The translations under genes and the position numbers were made by a program. Shown piece after piece: positions 1-5,794 of a stretch of 6,015 bases of DNA. The notes beneath the pieces were generated by a model that had not been told where the DNA came from, did not search any database, and was given only the letters and a program-made list of their open reading frames with translations. Location: positions 1-6,015 of the forward strand of contig JAILCJ010000155.1 in the NCBI GenBank assembly GCA_024680445.1. Reading direction: 5' to 3'. The DNA comes from Campylobacter sp. Its GTDB lineage: Bacteria; Campylobacterota; Campylobacteria; Campylobacterales; Campylobacteraceae. The first letter of the stretch is position 1, and each line of letters opens with the position of its first letter.

Positions 1-1201
1 ATTTAATCAATTTCTTAAACATATCCGTGCAGTCCGTTTGTTCCCATGGATATTTTGCATTTCCAACTTGACCAAAAGCTGCTACTTTTGAATACAAAAA
101 TGTATCTTTGCTAGGCTTATCAAGATTAAATTTCTGAGTTATCCAACGAGGTGTTAGGGCGAAATTTTGCATTACAAAATTTGAAAGCAAATCATCATCA
201 ACGCCGTTTACATGCGTTCCCATAGTATCAACACTAACAGAAGTTGGTTTAGCAACGCCGATAGCATAACTTAACTGAACTATGCATTTTTTAGCAAGTC
301 CGGCGGCGACGATATTTTTAGCTATATAACGAGCAGCGTATAAACCACTTCTATCGACCTTGGTATAATCCTTGCTTGACTGTGCACCACCACCGATAGG
401 AGCGTAACCGCCAAAGCTATCAACTATAAGCTTGCGTCCTGTCAAACCGCTATCATGAAGCGAACTGTGATTTACATATCTGCCGGTTGGATTTATATAA
501 ATGATAGTTTTTTCTTTATTATAAAGACTTTTTGGCAATCCAGCCTCATCTATAAGAGTACCGATGAGTGCTCTAACTTCGGTGATATCCATGCTTTCAA
601 CGCATGGAGCAGAAACAACTATGGTATGTATGGATTGGGGTTTGCAACTTTCAAAATTATCTTTATTGCCATAGTCTATGGTTACTTGAGTTTTTATATC
701 GACACCCAGTTTATCGGGATTTGCCTTAGCAAATTTATAAACTTTATCGCAAAGCATACGAGCATAAGTTATGGCCGCTGGCATGTATTCTTTTGCTTCG
801 CAACTGGCAAAACCAAACATTATACCTTGATCGCCAGCTCCGATTTCGCCGTTGCTTTGATCGACACCTTGATTTATATCAGGGCTTTGTTGGTTGATAT
901 AAACCTTAACTTCTATATCATCAGGATGTAAGCACTGAGCCTTGCTAAAATGCGGATTGCCATTATAACCGATACGAGAAAGTGCGTCTTTAACGATTTG
1001 CTCGTAGTCTTTATAACTAAGTTCGACTTTTGAATTTATCTCACCACCTATAACCACTTTTTTACCGGCTACAAAAACTTCACTAGCCACACGCCCATTT
1101 GGATCGCCCATTAAAATTTTATCTACTATGCTATCAGCAATTATATCGGCACACTTATCAGGATGCCCTGGGCTTACCACCTCGGATGTAAAAAGATACA
1201 T
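1..1201 (-). CDS. metK: S-adenosylmethionine synthase (methionine adenosyltransferase), C-terminus cut by window edge
   Basis: Cytosolic enzyme that makes S-adenosylmethionine from methionine and ATP, releasing phosphate and pyrophosphate; SAM feeds methylation, polyamine and quorum-signal pathways. Read from the ATG at 1199-1201, it gives 400 unbroken codons beginning MYLFTSEVVSPGHPDK. Visible family marks: GHPDK (residues 12-16, ATP/active site), the mobile-loop sequence QSPDINQGVD (105-114), the GAGDQG signature (121-126), and GGGAQSSKD followed by YTKVDRS (270-285, phosphate-binding region). The last visible residues, after PWEQTD (385-390), match the usual C-terminal end, so probably only a few codons or just the stop are missing; E. 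coli MetK is 384 residues. The second signature normally reads GGGA-F/Y-S-x-KD; here the aromatic residue is Q274. An AAAGGA ribosome site (1208-1213) lies 6 bases upstream of the start. It is transcribed divergently from sstT. Identity is certain from the motifs. Confidence 0.98.
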   Translation of the reverse strand, partial: MYLFTSEVVSPGHPDKCADIIADSIVDKILMGDPNGRVASEVFVAGKKVVIGGEINSKVELSYKDYEQIVKDALSRIGYNGNPHFSKAQCLHPDDIEVKVYINQQSPDINQGVDQSNGEIGAGDQGIMFGFASCEAKEYMPAAITYARMLCDKVYKFAKANPDKLGVDIKTQVTIDYGNKDNFESCKPQSIHTIVVSAPCVESMDITEVRALIGTLIDEAGLPKSLYNKEKTIIYINPTGRYVNHSSLHDSGLTGRKLIVDSFGGYAPIGGGAQSSKDYTKVDRSGLYAARYIAKNIVAAGLAKKCIVQLSYAIGVAKPTSVSVDTMGTHVNGVDDDLLSNFVMQNFALTPRWITQKFNLDKPSKDTFLYSKVAAFGQVGNAKYPWEQTDCTDMFKKLIK

Positions 1202-1207
1202 AAATTT

Positions 1208-1213
1208 TCCTTT
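1208..1213 (-). promoter_or_regulatory. Ribosome binding site of metK
   Basis: On the minus strand this reads AAAGGA, ending 6 bases before the ATG at 1199-1201. It supports that start, which also places the conserved N-terminal sequence LFTSEVVSPGHPDK at the usual position. Confidence 0.8.
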
Positions 1214-1237
1214 GGAATTTTGAGAAATTTTTGCGTT

Positions 1238-1246
1238 ATTTTAGCA
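1238..1246 (-). promoter_or_regulatory. Probable sigma-70 extended -10 promoter of metK
   Basis: The minus strand reads TGCTAAAAT, an extended -10 box (TGn followed by TAAAAT), about 36 bases upstream of the metK start. The predicted transcript would begin near 1231 and have a roughly 30-base leader. No convincing -35 box is seen, as is usual for Campylobacter vegetative promoters, which rely on the -10 and upstream T-rich stretches. Assigned by pattern only. Confidence 0.55.
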
Positions 1247-1265
1247 TTTGATAGTAAAAACAAAA

Positions 1266-1310
1266 TTAAGCTTACGAAATTTCAGCAACTTTTAGTTATA
1301 CTTAGCTTAA
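1266..1310. repeat. Inverted repeat in the metK-sstT divergent region
   Basis: TTAAGCT (1266-1272) is matched by its reverse complement AGCTTAA (1304-1310), 31 bases apart; the left arm also lies in a perfect 8-base palindrome, TAAGCTTA (1267-1274). The repeat flanks the proposed sstT -10 box and sits upstream of the metK promoter, so an operator is conceivable. Short A+T-rich inverted repeats are common by chance in this base composition, so the evidence is weak. Confidence 0.25.
1297..1302 (+). promoter_or_regulatory. Possible -10 box of the sstT-pepF operon
   Basis: TATACT lies 33 bases upstream of the sstT ATG, in a T-rich stretch. There is no TGn extension and no recognisable -35 box. 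It is the best -10 match in the short gap on this strand and would give a leader of roughly 27 bases. Confidence 0.4.
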
Positions 1311-1335
1311 ATTTTTCAAACGAAGGTGGTAAGTT

Positions 1336-2616
1336 ATGCTTTCTAAAATAGCAAAACGTTATGCTGATGGCAATATGATAATCCAAATTCTTATTGGCAT
1401 TATCCTTGGTATTGCTGTGGGATTTTGGAGTCACTCATTGCTTAATGATGGTGGCGAAATAGCTGCATTTTCAAACAAAGTTATCGGCAGTATTTCGGTA
1501 CTTGGTGGACTTTTTGTCGGTGCTTTGAAGGCCATAGCGCCCGTGCTAGTTTTTGTGCTTGTAGCAACTTCGATCATTACCAAAGATTTTGGCGAATCAA
1601 AAGGCATGGGTAAGATTGTAGTTATCTATCTACTTGCTACATTTTTAGCCTCCGCCGCAGCCGTTTGTGCTAGTTTTTTATTTCCACTTGAAATTCCGCT
1701 TCAAGATGTTAAAACCGAGGATTTATCGGCTCCGCAAAATGTCGTTGATGTGCTTAAAACTTTGATTTTTAAAATAGTTCAAAATCCCATAACAGCACTT
1801 AGCGAAGCCAACTACATAGGACTTATCGCTTGGGCAATAGGTGGCGGTATAGCCTTACGTGGTTGCTCACAAGAAACAAAAAATGTATTTAAAGATATTA
1901 GTGATGGCGTTACAAAAATCGTTCGTTTTGTAATCAGACTTGCACCTTTTGGTATCTTTGGTCTTGTCGCTCAAAATATCCACCAAACCGGTTTTGAAGC
2001 ACTTGCAAATTATTTTAAACTCATACTTTTACTCGTTGGCACCATGCTTTTTGTCGCCTTTGTTGTAAATGCTTTTATAGTTTTCATAATGACACGCAAA
2101 AATCCTTACCCTCTTATACTAACAACGATTAAAGAAAGTGCTATCACAGCATTTTTCACCCGCTCATCTGCCGCAAATATCCCGGTAAATATGGCACTTT
2201 GCAAAAAATTAAATCTAAAAGAAGAGCTTTACTCTATCTCTATACCGCTTGGAGCTACGATAAACATGGGTGGTGCGGCGATCACGATAGGCATTTTAAC
2301 CCTTGCAGCCGTAAATTCACTCGATCATATTACCGTAACTTTTGGAGATGCTTTATTGCTTAGCTTTATCGCTGCTATCGGTGCTTGCGGTGCTTCTGGC
2401 GTGGCTGGGGGTTCTTTACTGCTTATCCCTCTTGCTTGTGCGCTTTTTGGTATAGAAAATGACATTGCCATGCAAGTTGTCGGCGTTGGCTTTATAATCG
2501 GCGTTATCCAAGATAGCGTTGAAACCGCATTAAATAGCTCGTCCGATGTTGTATTTACAGCTATCGCATCAAATGAAAGCACTAAGGAAAAATTTAATGT
2601 ATACTTGGGATCTTAG
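1336..2616 (+). CDS. sstT: Sodium/serine-threonine symporter SstT (DAACS family)
   Basis: Inner-membrane Na+-coupled importer of serine and threonine, a member of the dicarboxylate/amino acid:cation symporter family with a GltPh-like fold. The 426 residues are close to family length (a little over 400). The N-terminus [20 protein letters not shown] is typical of SstT and leads into about eight hydrophobic segments. Landmarks: [12 protein letters not shown] (275-286, hairpin 1), [10 protein letters not shown] (306-315, TM7 Na+/substrate motif), [11 protein letters not shown] (355-365, hairpin 2) and [13 protein letters not shown] (392-404, TM8). Aligning N400 and D404 with GltPh N401 and D405 makes D393 the substrate amino-group ligand and puts E396 where acidic-substrate carriers have Arg397, which fits a neutral substrate. 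A GAAGG site (1322-1326) precedes the ATG. First gene of a probable operon; its last 20 bases overlap pepF. In C. jejuni serine is a major carbon source. Confidence 0.95.
   Translation: MLSKIAKRYADGNMIIQILIGIILGIAVGFWSHSLLNDGGEIAAFSNKVIGSISVLGGLFVGALKAIAPVLVFVLVATSIITKDFGESKGMGKIVVIYLLATFLASAAAVCASFLFPLEIPLQDVKTEDLSAPQNVVDVLKTLIFKIVQNPITALSEANYIGLIAWAIGGGIALRGCSQETKNVFKDISDGVTKIVRFVIRLAPFGIFGLVAQNIHQTGFEALANYFKLILLLVGTMLFVAFVVNAFIVFIMTRKNPYPLILTTIKESAITAFFTRSSAANIPVNMALCKKLNLKEELYSISIPLGATINMGGAAITIGILTLAAVNSLDHITVTFGDALLLSFIAAIGACGASGVAGGSLLLIPLACALFGIENDIAMQVVGVGFIIGVIQDSVETALNSSSDVVFTAIASNESTKEKFNVYLGS
2583..2588 (+). promoter_or_regulatory. Ribosome binding site that fixes the pepF start inside sstT
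   Basis: TAAGGA lies 8 bases before the ATG at 2597-2599. The frame is also open upstream to an ATG at 2546, but that start would overlap sstT by 71 bases and add 17 residues before MYTWDL. In M3 oligoendopeptidases the protein normally begins close to the W-D-L motif, so 2597 is preferred. Confidence 0.75.
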
Positions 2617-4315
2617 CGCTTTATTTAAAGACGAAAAAGAACTTGAAAAATTTAGCGAAGAAGTAGATAAAGAGTGCAAAAATTTTCAAAAAAAATACGA
2701 AAATAATTTTGAAAATTTAAGCGAAAATGATGTTATAAAAGCACTTGAAATATACGAAAATTTAAATGAAAAGCTCGTAAAAATCATGACCTACGCTTAC
2801 TTAAAATTTGCAGCCGATACAAACACGGGTGGATTTTATGCAAAATACAATGAAAAATGCACAAAAATAGAGCAAAATTTGGTATTTTTCGAGCTAAAAT
2901 TTAACGAACTACCAAAACAAAAACAAGACAAAATCATAGCCAAAACGCCAAAATTCGCTTACTATTTATCAAATTTGCAAAAACAAAAGGCTCACCAACT
3001 AAGTATCAAAGAAGAAAAAATCTTATTGCGGACTTCAAACACCGGAGCTCAGGCTTTTGCTAGATTGTTTGATGAAAGTTTATCTGCTATAAAATTTGAT
3101 TTTAAAGGCGAAAAATTAAACGAAGAAGAGATTCTAAGCAAACTGCATAGCCATGATAGACAAGAACGAAAAATCGCAGCACAAAGCCTAAGCGATGGAC
3201 TAGCCAAACACCAAAAGCTTTTAACTTTTATCTACAATATGATAAAAACCGATCTAAATACCAAATGCGAACTTAGAAATTTTAAATTAGCCGAAGAATC
3301 AAGACATCTTGATAATCAAATCGATAAAAAAAGCGTTGACGCGCTTATAAAAGCTGCCGAAAATAGCTTTGACTTGCCGATAAAATACTACGAAAAAAAG
3401 AGAAAAATCTTAGCTTACGATAAACTGTATGATTACGATAGATACGCACCTTTGGCGACAAGCGATAAAAAATACGATTATGAAACTTGCAAAAAAATCG
3501 TGCTAAAAACTTTTAGCGATTTTAGTCCAAAATTTGGTGAAATTGCAAAAAATGCCTTTGAAAATGGCTGGATAGATGTGTATCCTAACGCTTCTAAACG
3601 AGGCGGAGCCTTTTCGCACTCGGCTACAAGCGACGCTCACCCTTATGTCTTGCTAAATCACACAGATGAAATCGGCGATTTATTTACACTAGCACATGAG
3701 CTTGGTCATAGCGTGCATCAAAGCCTAAGTTACAGCGTCGGATACCTAAATTCTGACACCCCACTAACCACGGCAGAAACGGCTTCTGTATTTTGTGAAA
3801 TGCTAACTTTTGATAGCATTAAAAGTAGCCTATCAAAGCAAGAACTTGCCTCGCTTTTGGCAAAAAAACTAGAAGACATTTTTGCAACACTTTATAGACA
3901 AATAAATTTTACGACCTTTGAAAGGGCTATTCACGCATACGAAGGCGAAATTTCATCAGAAAAAATCAACGAAATTTGGCTTAGAGAAAGTCAAAAAATG
4001 TTTGGCAAAAGTGTAATTTTAAATGATTATTATAAAATTTGGTGGAGTTATGTTCCGCACTTTATACACACGCCATTTTATTGCTATGCTTACGCATACG
4101 CACAACTTTTAGTTCTTGCACTCTTTGGACTTTATAAAAGTGGCAAATTTGAAAATTTTGTTGAAATTTATACCAAATTTTTAAGTAGTGGCGGTTCAAA
4201 AAGTCCAAAAGAACTTATTAGCATGTTTGGTTTTGATATAGATGATGAAAAATTCTGGCAAATTGGCTTAAATGAGATCAAAAAAATGCTTGACGAATTT
4301 GAGGAGTTGCTATGA
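2597..4315 (+). CDS. pepF: Oligoendopeptidase F, M3-family zinc metallopeptidase
   Basis: Cytoplasmic zinc endopeptidase that cuts oligopeptides, feeding peptide-derived amino acids to metabolism. From the ATG at 2597 the product has 572 residues, normal for PepF. It starts [13 protein letters not shown], the usual N-terminus, followed by a long charged helical region (about 10-300) that forms the substrate channel. The catalytic domain carries the zinc motif HELGH (367-371; H367 and H371 as ligands, E368 as the catalytic base), the third ligand probably E394 in TTAETAS (391-397), and the C-terminal [16 protein letters not shown] (487-502), which supplies the transition-state tyrosine/histidine residues in this family. 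All key residues are present, so it should be active. Its start overlaps sstT by 20 bases and its stop overlaps the next gene by 4, which suggests translational coupling. No signal peptide. C. jejuni Cj1099 is, from memory, the counterpart. Confidence 0.95.
   Translation: MYTWDLSALFKDEKELEKFSEEVDKECKNFQKKYENNFENLSENDVIKALEIYENLNEKLVKIMTYAYLKFAADTNTGGFYAKYNEKCTKIEQNLVFFELKFNELPKQKQDKIIAKTPKFAYYLSNLQKQKAHQLSIKEEKILLRTSNTGAQAFARLFDESLSAIKFDFKGEKLNEEEILSKLHSHDRQERKIAAQSLSDGLAKHQKLLTFIYNMIKTDLNTKCELRNFKLAEESRHLDNQIDKKSVDALIKAAENSFDLPIKYYEKKRKILAYDKLYDYDRYAPLATSDKKYDYETCKKIVLKTFSDFSPKFGEIAKNAFENGWIDVYPNASKRGGAFSHSATSDAHPYVLLNHTDEIGDLFTLAHELGHSVHQSLSYSVGYLNSDTPLTTAETASVFCEMLTFDSIKSSLSKQELASLLAKKLEDIFATLYRQINFTTFERAIHAYEGEISSEKINEIWLRESQKMFGKSVILNDYYKIWWSYVPHFIHTPFYCYAYAYAQLLVLALFGLYKSGKFENFVEIYTKFLSSGGSKSPKELISMFGFDIDDEKFWQIGLNEIKKMLDEFEELL
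4301..4306 (+). promoter_or_regulatory. Ribosome binding site of the SspB-like gene, inside the pepF 3' end
   Basis: GAGGAG ends 5 bases before the ATG at 4312, which itself overlaps the pepF stop as ATGA. The strong site supports both the start and expression of the downstream gene as part of the operon. Confidence 0.75.
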
Positions 4316-4746
4316 TAGACGATTTACTAGATAACGAAAAATTCGCACTTTTGATGAAAATGCATATTTACGAGTGCATTGATTTTTTACTACAAAACAA
4401 TTTTGACTTTGCGATAGTTGCTAACTATGAGGCGGTAAAATTTCAACCAGAATTACCAGAAGACATAAGCAAAAATTTCGCAAAAGTTATAGTTTTTATG
4501 CTTGGCGGTTACACCTTGCAAAGTGCGAATTTAACGCAAGATGAACTTAGTTTTGAGGCTGGTTTTGGAGAAGAAAATTACGCCTCTTTGGTAAGCATGC
4601 CTTTATCGTCTATAATACAAATTTTAGTTGATGATACTGCGGTTTTAATAAATTTTGCAAGACCGATAATAAAAACACAAACGCAAAATTCAATGTCGAT
4701 ATTTAAATCAAATCCAAAAAATAAAGAGATTTTTGAAAGAAAATAA
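4312..4746 (+). CDS. Conserved small protein, likely SspB-like (ClpXP adaptor fold)
   Basis: A 144-residue soluble protein with no signal peptide or membrane segment. It has no obvious named family at first sight, but its layout matches SspB, the adaptor that delivers ssrA-tagged proteins to the ClpXP protease. An N-terminal helix (about 10-30, HIYECIDFLLQNNFDF) is followed by strand-rich sequence: VANYEAVKFQPELPED (36-51), AKVIVFML (57-64), DELSFEAGFGE (77-87), SLVSMPLSSIIQILV (92-106) and AVLINF (110-115). In E. coli SspB the same order appears as YEWLLDNQLTPHLVVD, QIVLNI, NDEVRFNARFGG, VSVPLAAVLAIYA and a final F at the end of the core. A polar tail (118-144) follows, as in SspB, but no clear ClpX-binding LRVVK-type ending is seen (it ends EIFERK). 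It shares an ATGA overlap with pepF, so it probably belongs to the same transcript. The gene is certain; the SspB assignment is inference. C. jejuni Cj1100 may be the counterpart. Confidence 0.9.
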   Translation: MIDDLLDNEKFALLMKMHIYECIDFLLQNNFDFAIVANYEAVKFQPELPEDISKNFAKVIVFMLGGYTLQSANLTQDELSFEAGFGEENYASLVSMPLSSIIQILVDDTAVLINFARPIIKTQTQNSMSIFKSNPKNKEIFERK

Positions 4747-4765
4747 TCAAATTTAATGCAAATTT
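4747..4765 (+). repeat. Isolated near-copy of the TCAAATTT/AAATTT repeat
   Basis: TCAAATTT-AATGC-AAATTT starts directly after the stop codon at 4744-4746. It resembles the repeat unit clustered at the right end of the window, but has 5 rather than 6 bases between the two boxes. The resemblance may partly reflect base composition. Confidence 0.4.
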
Positions 4766-4779
4766 TAGATGAATTTAAA

Positions 4780-4785
4780 TATAAA
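4780..4785 (+). promoter_or_regulatory. Probable -10 box of the CjaA-like gene
   Basis: TATAAA lies 30 bases upstream of the GTG start in a 69-base A+T-rich gap, giving a predicted leader of about 24 bases that contains the AAAGCTTT palindrome (4797-4804) and the ribosome site. No -35 box is evident. No stem-loop plus T-run terminator is seen after the preceding gene, so readthrough from the operon is also possible. Confidence 0.45.
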
Positions 4786-4803
4786 AAACAAATTTCAAAG
4801 CTT

Positions 4804-4810
4804 TAAGGAG
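4804..4810 (+). promoter_or_regulatory. Strong ribosome binding site before a GTG start
   Basis: TAAGGAG, 5 bases before GTG at 4816. This near-perfect match to the 16S 3' end decides the non-ATG start, which also yields a complete lipoprotein signal beginning MKKFLTS. Confidence 0.85.
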
Positions 4811-4815
4811 AAAAA

Positions 4816-5649
4816 GTGAAAAAATTTTTAACTTCAATCATGTTGGCTTTTTTAGCCATTTTTCTAAGTGCTTGCAACGACGATGAAAGCAACAAAGGCA
4901 GTATCGCACAGATAAAAGAACGTGGATATGTTCGCATAGGCGTTTTTAGCGACAAACCACCTTTTGGCTACATAGACAAAGACGGCAAGAATCAAGGCTA
5001 TGATGTGTATTTTGCAAAACGAATCGCAAAAGACCTTTTGGGCGATGAAAACAAGGTCAAATTTGAATTAGTCGAGGCGGCAAGTCGTGCAGAAGCCCTT
5101 ATAGCCGATAAAGTCGATATAATACTCGCAAATTTTACAAAAACTCATGAAAGAGCTCAGGTTATTGACTTTGCACATGCTTATATGAAAGTTTCGCTTG
5201 GCGTTGTAAGCCCTGATGGCGAAGTTATCACCGATATCGCACAACTAAAAGGCAAAAAACTTATCGTAAACAAAGGCACGACAGCGGATGCGTATTTTAC
5301 AAAAAATCATCCAGAAATCGAACTTATCAAATACGACCAAAATACCGAAACTTTCGGTGCTTTGCTTGACAAAAGAGGCGCGGCACTAGCACATGATAAT
5401 ACCTTGCTTTTTGCTTGGGTCAAAGAAAATCCCGGCTTTAAAGTTGGTATCCAAAGCCTTGGCGATCTCGATGTTATCGCACCAGCAGTTAAAAAAGGCA
5501 ATAAAGAACTCTTGCATTGGATAAATAAAGAAATCATAGAACTTGCAAAAGAGAACTTTTTCCATGCGGATTATAACGCCACACTTTATAAAGTTTATGG
5601 CAACGAAATAGATCCAGAATCTGTTGTAGTCGAGGGTGGCAAGATATAA
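4816..5649 (+). CDS. cjaA: CjaA-like cysteine-binding lipoprotein (ABC transporter substrate-binding protein)
   Basis: Periplasmic-side, membrane-anchored solute-binding protein of a polar amino acid ABC importer (SBP family 3). The 277 residues begin at GTG. A lipoprotein signal, MKKFLTSIMLAFLAIFLSAC, has the lipobox LSAC with Cys20 as the acylated residue. The mature part closely follows C. jejuni CjaA, a cysteine-binding surface antigen of about the same length: VRIGVFSDKPPFGYID (39-54), NQGYDVYFAKRIAKDL (59-74), DIILANFTKTHERA (101-114; R113 is the expected carboxylate-binding arginine), NKGTTADAYF (152-161), YDQNTETFGALLDKRG (173-188), AHDNTLLFAWV (192-202; D194 is the likely amine ligand) and the ending VVEGGKI. 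Cysteine is therefore the expected ligand. No permease or ATPase gene follows in the window, so it stands alone here. Other Campylobacter paralogues bind different amino acids, so the ligand is slightly less certain than the family. Confidence 0.92.
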   Translation: MKKFLTSIMLAFLAIFLSACNDDESNKGSIAQIKERGYVRIGVFSDKPPFGYIDKDGKNQGYDVYFAKRIAKDLLGDENKVKFELVEAASRAEALIADKVDIILANFTKTHERAQVIDFAHAYMKVSLGVVSPDGEVITDIAQLKGKKLIVNKGTTADAYFTKNHPEIELIKYDQNTETFGALLDKRGAALAHDNTLLFAWVKENPGFKVGIQSLGDLDVIAPAVKKGNKELLHWINKEIIELAKENFFHADYNATLYKVYGNEIDPESVVVEGGKI

Positions 5650-5656
5650 AAATATT

Positions 5657-5728
5657 TGATTTAGCCTAAAATTTTGGCTTAATGGTCAAAAACGTGTGCT
5701 AACATCACTCGCTTTTTAGGCTAAATCA
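5657..5728. terminator. 15-bp perfect inverted repeat, possible terminator or structured RNA
   Basis: The left arm 5657-5671 (TGATTTAGCCTAAAA) and right arm 5714-5728 (TTTTAGGCTAAATCA) are perfect complements separated by 42 bases. The left arm starts 8 bases after the CjaA-like stop codon. On the plus strand no T-run follows immediately. On the minus strand the stem is followed by AATATTTTTATAT, a better terminator tail. The loop is long for a simple terminator. A smaller hairpin AGCC/GGCT (5663-5666 with 5676-5679) competes for the left arm. Confidence 0.55.
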
Positions 5729-5744
5729 CACCCCTTTGACTTTT
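5685..5744 (+). terminator. Alternative stem followed by a T-run, possible terminator of the CjaA-like gene
   Basis: GTCAAA (5685-5690) pairs with TTTGAC (5735-5740), and after a 3x3 internal loop GTGTG (5694-5698) pairs with CACAC (5727-5731). The outer stem is followed at once by TTTT and further T-rich sequence. It shares bases 5727-5728 with the 15-bp inverted repeat and interleaves with it, so the two folds are largely exclusive. The outer stem is weak, hence modest confidence. Confidence 0.35.
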
Positions 5745-5794
5745 AAATTTTATAAAATTTTAATTATCTTATGCATTTTTAAATTTATCGCTTT

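Noticed and set aside
455..931. A 158-codon open frame on the plus strand
   Set aside because: It lies fully antisense within metK, whose reading frame is intact and motif-rich; the product is low-complexity aromatic sequence with no recognisable domain.
1163..1351. A 62-codon open frame on the plus strand across the metK-sstT gap
   Set aside because: It overlaps the starts of metK and sstT in other frames, has no good ribosome site, and covers the promoter region.
2325..2582. An 85-codon minus-strand open frame
   Set aside because: It is antisense to the conserved TM7-TM8 part of sstT and is best explained as a shadow of that gene.
2546..2596. An upstream ATG giving PepF 17 extra residues
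   Set aside because: It would overlap sstT by 71 bases, while TAAGGA is well placed for the ATG at 2597 and the family N-terminus fits that start.
5307..5537. A 76-codon minus-strand open frame
   Set aside because: It is antisense to conserved CjaA-family sequence (the YDQNTETF to AHDNTLLFAWV region) and has no domain of its own.
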